This document shows, one piece after another, positions 1 through 6,272 of a stretch of 7,291 nt of DNA (within the stretch, counting starts at the first letter, position 1; the number at the start of each line of letters is the position of its first letter). The stretch spans positions 1 through 7,291 of the forward strand of contig QNCQ01000080.1 of NCBI GenBank assembly GCA_003645825.1, given 5' to 3'. The notes beneath the pieces are model-generated. The model searched no databases. It was not told the DNA's origin and was given only the letters and a program-made list of their open reading frames with translations. This stretch comes from Fidelibacterota bacterium. Lineage in GTDB: Bacteria; Fidelibacterota; UBA2242; B5-G15. Both the position numbers and the translations under genes were made by a program.

Positions 1-149
1 AGAAAGCAGAGATGGGAGAAATAGCTGTAAAACTCTTGATTGATCAAATGAGCTCGACAGATATATCCTATAGTACTGGAAATACTATGCAGATAATGTT
101 ACCGACAAGACTAATAATTAGGAAATCAGTGAGAGATATCAATGAGTAA
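1..149 (+). CDS. C-terminal end of a LacI-family transcriptional regulator (partial, 5' cut by window edge)
   Basis: The reading frame starting at base 3 stays open for 48 codons to a TAA at 147-149. It begins KAEMGEIAVKLLIDQM and ends in LPTRLIIRKSVRDINE. 'MGxxAxxLLxxxI...' followed by 'i.LPT.LiiRkS' is the usual end of LacI/GalR regulators, covering the last helix and strand of the periplasmic-binding-protein-like effector domain. The helix-turn-helix and ligand-binding residues lie upstream of the window, so the effector cannot be guessed. Family members normally repress sugar or nucleoside uptake genes and release DNA when a small ligand binds. The stop is 49 nt before the TonB receptor start on the same strand with no terminator hairpin seen between them, so regulator and transport genes are probably co-transcribed. 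The assignment rests on the tail only; another type I periplasmic-binding-fold protein is the main alternative. Confidence 0.75.
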   Translation, partial: KAEMGEIAVKLLIDQMSSTDISYSTGNTMQIMLPTRLIIRKSVRDINE

Positions 150-179
150 GTTTTTTCAAGTTTAAGGGGGAAACAAATG

Positions 180-188
180 AGGAGGAGG
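180..188 (+). promoter_or_regulatory. Very strong Shine-Dalgarno, AGG repeated three times, for the TonB receptor
   Basis: AGGAGGAGG lies 10 nt before the ATG at 199 and offers two overlapping registers of the perfect anti-16S match AGGAGG. It fixes the receptor start and suggests high translation. The same nine bases also read as three arginine codons of a tiny open frame, ATG AGG AGG AGG TAA (177-191), which has its own G-rich element at 164-170. Confidence 0.8.
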
Positions 189-198
189 TAAAATTACA

Positions 199-3165
199 AT
201 GAAAGGAAAATCTTTAAGCAGGAAATTTTTCTTATGCTTCCTTGTTATTGTATTGATTGTTGGGGGAAACGGCCTGAGGGGAGCAATCACAGGAAAAATT
301 GCAGGTAAAGTTTATGATTCTGAAAGCGGGAAACCTCTGCCAGGTACAAACGTCATCATCGTTGGAACAACCTTAGGTGCTAGTACTGATGATAATGGCT
401 ATTTTTTCATTATTGATGTTCCTCCCGGTAAATATTCAGTAGCGATTAATTATATTGGTTATGAGAAAGTGGTGCTGAAGGATGTTGTTGTAAGTTCTGG
501 TAGAACTACAGAATTAAATGTACCTTTGAAGCCGACTACTGTTATGGGTAAAGAGGTTATAGTTACAGCGGAGAGGCCAGTTGTTGAAAAAGACAAAACG
601 GCTAGTGAAGTGATTTTAACACCGGAAAAGGTATCTCAAACATGGGTAAGGTCATTATCTGAGGTCTTGGAGATACAGCCAGGAATTTTTAGAGGACATT
701 TTAGAGGCGGTACAAAATTAGAATCGAAATATATGTTGGACAATGTAAGTCTGAACAGTGGGTTGCTATCAGACAACTATCAGGGACTAAATTTAACTAC
801 GGTACAGGAAATTAGTGTTCTGACCGGTGGATATAATGCAGAATATGGGGATGCGATGTCGGGTATTGTCAATATTATAACAAAAGAGGGAGTACCTGGT
901 ATACACGGTACCTTTCTATTCAGAGTTCGTCCTCCTGGCAAGTACCATTGGGGAAGATATATGTATAGTAAAAAGAATTATGACTGGCAGCATTTTGACC
1001 TTGATTGGTGGACTGATCAAACTAATGATCCTAATAGTGAGTTTTATGGACTCAATCCAGATTCTCTATTCAATGTTTGGAGAGAAGTAATAACCCCCGA
1101 TCCTGACCAAGCTAATTATACAAAGAGGGCTGAATATGAAACTGAGGCGACAATTTATGGTTCTCCATCTAGTAAGTTAAGTTTCCTTCTGTCTGGTAGG
1201 TATAAAAGGGGAGTGAATGTTTTTCCTCAGGTAATTCCATACAATCCTGAGTTTAACTTTCAGGGAAAGCTGTCTTATAATATTACTCCTAAGCTTAAAA
1301 TAACTTTAAATGGTTTGTATGGTGGGTATGAAAGTGCTTCATCCTCTTTGCCCACTAATTTTCTATCTATTGAAACAGCCCAGGAGATGGCATGGAATGA
1401 CCTTCCCGAATTGAGAGATCCGTATGAGTGGAATAAGTATTGTATGAAAGGAGCCTGGGGTAGCCGTCCTGAGTTACGAAGGGTTAAGCAATTTTACATT
1501 AGATTAAAGCACATCTTGAGTTCGAGAACTTATTACAATTTAACTTTTAGTTTTCTTGATGATAAAATGGACAGAACGGACCGTTATGGCTGGGTTAAAA
1601 AGGATGAAGATTATCCACATCAATATCCCTGGTCTTTTGACGATGATGTTTTTGGTCCATTAGGGCATTACCTTGTTAAAGCTTATGAGCATTGGCAAGA
1701 TAAGTGGGAAAGTAAAGTCTATAACGTCAAGGGTGATATTTCAAGTCAGGTAAATAATAACAATTTGGTTAAAGTGGGTTTTGATATCAAATCTTATGAT
1801 TTTTACTATGATCACCAGATGTCAGCTTACGAGGGTGGAATGAGATGGAATCTGATGAATGTATACGATGGAAAGCCCTACGAAGGTGCAATTTATGCAC
1901 AGGATAAGATAGAATTTTCTGGTTTAATACTCAATGCCGGCTTGAGATTAAGCTTTTTTGATCAAAATAGAGAAGCACCCAAAAATATGTTTGATCCTTT
2001 GGCATATGAGGCAACTACCCCTGGAAATATAAAGCCAGGGTATCCCGGCAGGCCCGAAAAGGAAAGAACTAAGATGCAGATAGCACTGGCACCAAGGCTG
2101 GGAATATCTCACCCGATAAGTGAAAATAGCGTTCTCCATTTCATGTATGGTCACTTCTATCAAAGACCATCCTGGCACAAAATGTTTGGTTTTCCATATA
2201 TAAATTTTACAGAAGATTGGGACAAAGTATACGATCCGTATGATACCAGCACAGTGACGTACATGGATCAGTGGCAAGGGTATTATGGTAATCCTAAAAT
2301 GGGATATGAGAAAACTATTCAATTTGAGATAGGATTTGACCAAAATATTGCTGACTTAGCACTATTGAGCATAACAGGGTACTATAAGGATGCCAGCCGC
2401 CAGACGGTTTTTAGAGAAGCTACTCTTTTAGAGCCAAGATGGGGAGATGCGAACACATGGACAACATTATACAACGCTACAAACCAATATAATGTAGCCT
2501 TGATGGTTAGTAATTGTGCTTACGCAGATATACGAGGTGTTGAGCTTAGGTTAGATACAAGATTTAGATTCCCCTTAAATTTTTCATTAAACTATGATTT
2601 ATCCTACGTTTCAGGAGGTGTTGTTGGATATGAAAGTATGTATGAATTTGGCCTGGGTGTAAATCAACCAAAAGGTTATGGGATGGTAAAAAAAGATTGG
2701 AATAGCAATCATAAATTCAAGGGAATTATGAATTTGTCCTTCGAGAAAGGATATGGTTTTTCTATACTGGGATTTAAGCCTTTGAGTGATCTCAATATGA
2801 ATCTATATTATGAATACTGGAGTGGTCAACAGTATACTTACCATGGCCCGGATGATCCATCAACAGAGCCTAACAACAAAAGATGGTTTCCTCACATGAG
2901 GACAAACTTAAAAGTTTCAAAAGGTATTTATGCTGGGAATGTGAGATTTGAACTGGTTTGTGAAGTCAGGAATCTCTTTAACAATTATGATATTAACATG
3001 TTGTGGTGGGATGATCTAGTATATTTCGAAGAGAATAAAGATAAGCCATTACATGAGCGGTTACCTAAACACTGGTGGTCCGGTGAGCCCAATAAATGGG
3101 GATGGTATAATATGTGGACTAATCCTCCTCGTCAAGTTTACTTCCAGCTGCAGGTTGACTTTTAA
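199..3165 (+). CDS. TonB-dependent outer-membrane receptor with N-terminal carboxypeptidase-regulatory-like domain
   Basis: This is a 988-residue outer-membrane beta-barrel for energised import of a large or scarce substrate, driven by TonB-ExbBD. Residues 1-29 form a signal peptide (basic start, hydrophobic FLCFLVIVLIVGG, then a small-residue cleavage zone). Residues 31-113 are a CarboxypepD_reg-like beta-sandwich: GKVYDSESGKPLPGTNVII, 'DDNGYFFI', 'PPGKYSVAINYIGYE'. Residues 118-230 are the plug, opening with EVIVTAERPVV and including YMLDNVSLNSG and the signature GGYNAEYGDAMSGIVNIITK. The rest is the barrel, ending in the aromatic-terminated strand VYFQLQVDF with C-terminal Phe, the signal expected for BAM-dependent insertion. 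The length is normal for the family. The start is set by the AGGAGGAGG element. It is SusC-like in its N-terminal domain, but no SusD gene follows; the next gene is a different exported protein. An external region around residues 249-275 and the segment before the last strand are rich in Trp and Tyr, consistent with carbohydrate or aromatic ligand contact, though this is inference. The substrate is unknown. Confidence 0.93.
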   Translation: MKGKSLSRKFFLCFLVIVLIVGGNGLRGAITGKIAGKVYDSESGKPLPGTNVIIVGTTLGASTDDNGYFFIIDVPPGKYSVAINYIGYEKVVLKDVVVSSGRTTELNVPLKPTTVMGKEVIVTAERPVVEKDKTASEVILTPEKVSQTWVRSLSEVLEIQPGIFRGHFRGGTKLESKYMLDNVSLNSGLLSDNYQGLNLTTVQEISVLTGGYNAEYGDAMSGIVNIITKEGVPGIHGTFLFRVRPPGKYHWGRYMYSKKNYDWQHFDLDWWTDQTNDPNSEFYGLNPDSLFNVWREVITPDPDQANYTKRAEYETEATIYGSPSSKLSFLLSGRYKRGVNVFPQVIPYNPEFNFQGKLSYNITPKLKITLNGLYGGYESASSSLPTNFLSIETAQEMAWNDLPELRDPYEWNKYCMKGAWGSRPELRRVKQFYIRLKHILSSRTYYNLTFSFLDDKMDRTDRYGWVKKDEDYPHQYPWSFDDDVFGPLGHYLVKAYEHWQDKWESKVYNVKGDISSQVNNNNLVKVGFDIKSYDFYYDHQMSAYEGGMRWNLMNVYDGKPYEGAIYAQDKIEFSGLILNAGLRLSFFDQNREAPKNMFDPLAYEATTPGNIKPGYPGRPEKERTKMQIALAPRLGISHPISENSVLHFMYGHFYQRPSWHKMFGFPYINFTEDWDKVYDPYDTSTVTYMDQWQGYYGNPKMGYEKTIQFEIGFDQNIADLALLSITGYYKDASRQTVFREATLLEPRWGDANTWTTLYNATNQYNVALMVSNCAYADIRGVELRLDTRFRFPLNFSLNYDLSYVSGGVVGYESMYEFGLGVNQPKGYGMVKKDWNSNHKFKGIMNLSFEKGYGFSILGFKPLSDLNMNLYYEYWSGQQYTYHGPDDPSTEPNNKRWFPHMRTNLKVSKGIYAGNVRFELVCEVRNLFNNYDINMLWWDDLVYFEENKDKPLHERLPKHWWSGEPNKWGWYNMWTNPPRQVYFQLQVDF

Positions 3166-3207
3166 TTAAGCGCTAAGGTTGGGTATTTAAAATAAAGGAG
3201 ATTTGAT

Positions 3208-5178
3208 ATGAGAAAAGAAAGAATTGCAAAGAGAGAAGGTTTTAGTAAAGGAGTAATCTCTCTCTTTATAATATTTAATTTAATATTTTTCACAGGGATT
3301 CTGAAATCTCAAGAGATTCAATGGGGAAAGGAATCGCTTACAAGGGGGAAAGTATGGGTTACTTTACATAACGCTTTCAGGTTGGGAGAGGTAGATTTAC
3401 CATGGACATATTACACTCTCGATTACCCTGGTTACTCTCACGGGGCTGATCCATCAGATAGACCTGCGTATATTATTAGTGGTGGGTATATGATGTATGG
3501 AGAGAGAGGTACAGATAATTATGCATATAGTATACACGGTGTATTCTATCCATCTTCTCAGTATGTTTACCCCACAAGAAATGCTCAACTTATAAAGAAT
3601 TATAACCTACTTAATCCTAATCTTAAAGCTGAAGAAATATTTTTAGGTGGACATCACGTTAAAGACCTGGATGTGGATGTTAACTTAAAAGGGATGGTTT
3701 GGAGTTTCCCAAAGTATGATGACTTTGTTATTTTGGAGGTTTCGATAAAAAACACAGGAAGTACATTACTTGAAAACATGCATTTTGGAATTCGGTTAGG
3801 CGTATGGATCACTCAAAGAGGTGACTGGATAGGACCTGGAAGTGATTTCGATGATAAGTATGGATGGGATAAGGCACATAATTGTTTTTACTTCTATGAT
3901 GATAGGAGTTTTAATTGGGAAACAGAGGAACCTGTACAATTTAATTTCGGCCCTGGTCCAACAACTGGAGATATTGGAGATCCTGCCGATATCACTGACC
4001 CGGGTGCAAAAAATCACGAGATTATGTCACCTGGATACATGACTTTAATCTGCTTAGATTCTGCTGGCGCTAACGTTTATCAAAATATTTTACAATATCT
4101 TGGGCAAGGGGTCTCAAGTGATGCCCCTCGAGAAGATATTCCTCCAAGACTGGGTACCGATCCACCGAGTAGATTCCTTGAGGTTATGACACATCAACAA
4201 CCTCGTTTATCATGGGATGAGGCAAGAGCAAGAGGTGGTGAAGGAGGGAATAAATATGAGAGGAGCCCTGAATTCGTAGTTTCGTGTGGTCCCCATGATA
4301 TAGCTCCTAATGACTCCGTAAAACTTGTTTATGCAATAGTTCTGGGTGAGATGGACCGACATAGAATTGTTGAAGGAGGTGTTGAAAATATTCAAAGACT
4401 TGCAACCGATTCAAAGAATTCTTTGTTAAAGAATGTTGAAGCTGCAAGAGAGTTGTATAGTAATGGCTATTACATTGCTGATCCTCCACCGATGACTCCA
4501 ACTGATGGGGAAAATACCTTGGTACTAACACCGGTTGGAGGAGGTATTAAGATACAGTGGCCACCCATTCCCGATACATATGTTGATCCCGTTAAAGGAG
4601 TTAACGATTTTGCAGGTTATAAAGTGTATAGGTCTTCATATTTCTGTGCAGGTCCGTGGGACCTGGTAGCCCGCATTCCAAAGGATAGTGTTAGTTTAGA
4701 GAATGGTCTGGTAACTTATACCGATGAAGGGTTATCCTTAGGTGTAGGTTATTATTATACAGTGACTTCATATGATGAAAATGGAAACGAGTCTGGCAAG
4801 GTAAATCCAAACCGTTTTCCTGTTTATCCATTGAGGGCTCCAAATGAGAATTTTCCAAAAAATGTTTATGTAGTACCTAATCCCTTTAGGCAACACAGCG
4901 GATTGTTAGGTGTCGGTGAAGAATTAAGAATGGAATTTATAGGATTGCCAGCAAAATGTACAATAAAGATTTATACTCTTGCAGGTGAACTTGTGAGAAC
5001 TATACACCACGATGATGGTAGTGGTTCTGAATCCTGGGGTAGTATAGAGAAACTCGACTATCAGACTAATAGATGGATGCTATATGTGTCACCGGGTGTA
5101 TATATATTCCACGTACAGAATGAAGTGCCTGGGCATGAAGATGAATATTACATTGGGAAATTTGCAATTATTAAATGA
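3208..5178 (+). CDS. Large exported protein of unrecognised family with FN3-like domain and C-terminal T9SS/FlgD-Ig-like sorting domain
   Basis: This is a 656-residue protein with a start well supported by AAAGGAG (3194-3200), 7 nt before ATG. Residues 1-35 look like a signal peptide with a long basic n-region (MRKERIAKREGFSKG), a core of GVISLFIIFNLIFF, and probable cleavage near KSQ/E. Residues 40-430 are a mainly beta, aromatic- and Gly/Pro/Asp-rich region that I cannot assign. It contains 'YDDFVILEVSIKNTG', reminiscent of adhesive or surface proteins in FCB-group genomes. Residues about 445-545 resemble a fibronectin-III domain: IKIQWPPI with W451, FAGYKVYRS around Y471, 'YYYTVTSYDENGNES' around V519. 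Residues 552-656 match the FlgD-Ig/type-IX-secretion type A C-terminal domain: VYVVPNPFR (553-561), IYTLAGELV (588-596), 'SPGVYIFHV' with GVY at 630-632, and final GKFAIIK. No catalytic motif is visible. It sits between the TonB receptor and a PorV-like protein, 42 and 47 nt away, so a surface-exposed substrate-binding or presenting partner is plausible, filling the SusD slot without SusD similarity. That role is inference. Confidence 0.82.
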   Translation: MRKERIAKREGFSKGVISLFIIFNLIFFTGILKSQEIQWGKESLTRGKVWVTLHNAFRLGEVDLPWTYYTLDYPGYSHGADPSDRPAYIISGGYMMYGERGTDNYAYSIHGVFYPSSQYVYPTRNAQLIKNYNLLNPNLKAEEIFLGGHHVKDLDVDVNLKGMVWSFPKYDDFVILEVSIKNTGSTLLENMHFGIRLGVWITQRGDWIGPGSDFDDKYGWDKAHNCFYFYDDRSFNWETEEPVQFNFGPGPTTGDIGDPADITDPGAKNHEIMSPGYMTLICLDSAGANVYQNILQYLGQGVSSDAPREDIPPRLGTDPPSRFLEVMTHQQPRLSWDEARARGGEGGNKYERSPEFVVSCGPHDIAPNDSVKLVYAIVLGEMDRHRIVEGGVENIQRLATDSKNSLLKNVEAARELYSNGYYIADPPPMTPTDGENTLVLTPVGGGIKIQWPPIPDTYVDPVKGVNDFAGYKVYRSSYFCAGPWDLVARIPKDSVSLENGLVTYTDEGLSLGVGYYYTVTSYDENGNESGKVNPNRFPVYPLRAPNENFPKNVYVVPNPFRQHSGLLGVGEELRMEFIGLPAKCTIKIYTLAGELVRTIHHDDGSGSESWGSIEKLDYQTNRWMLYVSPGVYIFHVQNEVPGHEDEYYIGKFAIIK

Positions 5179-5211
5179 AAGGGTAAGAAAACTATGAAAA
5201 ATTGCATAAAA

Positions 5212-5217
5212 AAGGAG
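5212..5217 (+). promoter_or_regulatory. Shine-Dalgarno that selects the ATG at 5226 for the PorV-like gene
   Basis: AAGGAG ends 8 nt before the ATG at 5226, an ideal spacing. The frame is also open from a TTG at 5202, but that start would place this Shine-Dalgarno inside the gene and prefix eight residues (MHKKGEGD) to an otherwise clean signal peptide. The ATG is therefore preferred. Confidence 0.75.
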
Positions 5218-5225
5218 AAGGGGAT

Positions 5226-6233
5226 ATGATTAGTAAAAGAATTATAATTATGGGTGTTTTTCTAACCCTAATCTCGTTTACCTATCTTGGAGCTCAGAGT
5301 GGTATTGTACCATACGATATAGAGAGAGTTGGCTTGTCCGGATGGCAATTTTTGAAAATTACATATGATGCACGTTATTCTGCGATAGGTGGAGCTTTCA
5401 CTGCGCTTTCGCATGGGAATTCTGGAGCGATTTTTGGTAATCCTTCAGCATTAGTAGATGTTGGGAATGTTGACGTTCAATTTACAAATGTCAATTGGAT
5501 TGCTGATATCAAGGGACAATCAATAGCAATAGCAAAAAACTTTGGGAGAATGGGCGTACTTGGGTTTAGTGTAGTTTCTCTTAATGTTGGAGAGATGTAT
5601 GAAACTATAAATCGAGTCATACCTGGAGAAACCAGAACCGAAGCGGTTGTTACCGGTAATACTTTTACAGCTGGTGATTTAGCCGCTGGTATTTCGTATG
5701 CTAAACGTGTTACTGACAGGCTGTCGATCGGTGCGAATGTTCGTTGGATAAGAGAGGAAATAGCAGAAGTGAGTATGAATAATGTTTCGGTGGATTTCGG
5801 TACCACCTATTATACCGGCTTCAAGAGTTTACGCCTTTGTATGGTGGCAAGAAATTTTGGTCCTGATGCTCATCTTGTAGGATGGTCTGAAGAATATCAA
5901 ATGGAAGCTGTTGATATAAGAATGCCATTGGATTTTAGAGTTGGTATAGGCTATGATTTCTTTGAAGGTTCATCCCATGTTCTCTCATGTGCTATAGAAG
6001 GTACTCATCCCAACGATGGTCCTGAAAAAATAAACATAGGATTAGAATATAAGTTCGGCAACTTACTGGTCTTACGGAGTGGATATAGGGTGAATTATGA
6101 TGAGGAAGATTTTACACTTGGTGGGGAAATAAACTATACGATTGGTGGGTTAACAGCGAGAGTAGGTTACGCTTATATAAATTTTGGAATACTGGAGCAG
6201 GTTCATATGTTCACCCTTGGTTTGTCGTTATAA
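5226..6233 (+). CDS. PorV/PorQ-family outer-membrane beta-barrel protein
   Basis: This is a 335-residue protein counted from the ATG at 5226. Residues 1-23 are a signal peptide (MISKRIIIMGVFLTLISFTYLGA). The mature start carries the family hallmark: SGWQFLKITYDARYSAIGGA at 38-57, then FTAL and 'GAIFGNPSAL' at 67-76. It corresponds to the 'aglqFLki..daRaaAMGgAftA...d..Al..NPA' signature of PorV/PorQ-like (FadL-related) proteins. The remainder consists of alternating amphipathic strands with aromatic girdles and ends in 'HMFTLGLSL', as expected for an outer-membrane barrel. In Bacteroidetes, PorV is the type IX secretion component that receives cargo carrying C-terminal sorting domains; many FCB genomes hold numerous paralogues with unknown jobs. 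Here it directly follows a gene whose product ends in such a domain, which suggests a dedicated export or surface-anchoring partner, though this is not proven. Paralogues of this family are hard to tell apart, so no gene symbol is given. The gap to the next gene is 39 nt, again operon-like. Confidence 0.85.
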   Translation: MISKRIIIMGVFLTLISFTYLGAQSGIVPYDIERVGLSGWQFLKITYDARYSAIGGAFTALSHGNSGAIFGNPSALVDVGNVDVQFTNVNWIADIKGQSIAIAKNFGRMGVLGFSVVSLNVGEMYETINRVIPGETRTEAVVTGNTFTAGDLAAGISYAKRVTDRLSIGANVRWIREEIAEVSMNNVSVDFGTTYYTGFKSLRLCMVARNFGPDAHLVGWSEEYQMEAVDIRMPLDFRVGIGYDFFEGSSHVLSCAIEGTHPNDGPEKINIGLEYKFGNLLVLRSGYRVNYDEEDFTLGGEINYTIGGLTARVGYAYINFGILEQVHMFTLGLSL

Positions 6234-6272
6234 AGAGTGGAGAACCTAAAAACATTTGAAGGAGAAAGCAAG

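Noticed and set aside
34..52. TTGATTGATCAA partial palindrome as a regulator-binding site
   Set aside because: It is a short AT-rich palindrome within the regulator's coding end, encoding conserved family residues (LIDQM); nothing else supports an operator.
147..156. T-run after the regulator stop as an intrinsic terminator
   Set aside because: Six T follow the stop codon, but no GC-rich hairpin lies directly upstream, so termination is not supported and co-transcription with the receptor remains likely.
1948..2343. Antisense open frame of 131 codons opposite the receptor
   Set aside because: It lies wholly within a convincing sense beta-barrel gene, has no recognisable domain, and its composition is that of a complementary-strand shadow.
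3208..5178. SusD-family assignment for the protein after the receptor
   Set aside because: There is no lipobox cysteine and no helical TPR-like SusD sequence; the protein is mainly beta with FN3-like and C-terminal sorting-like domains.
5202..5225. TTG start giving an eight-residue extension of the PorV-like protein
   Set aside because: The good Shine-Dalgarno at 5212-5217 would be inside the coding region, and the extension adds an acidic stretch before the signal peptide; the ATG at 5226 fits better.
5477..5806. Antisense open frame of 109 codons opposite the PorV-like gene
   Set aside because: The sense strand carries a clear PorV/PorQ-family protein here; the antisense translation shows no family motif.
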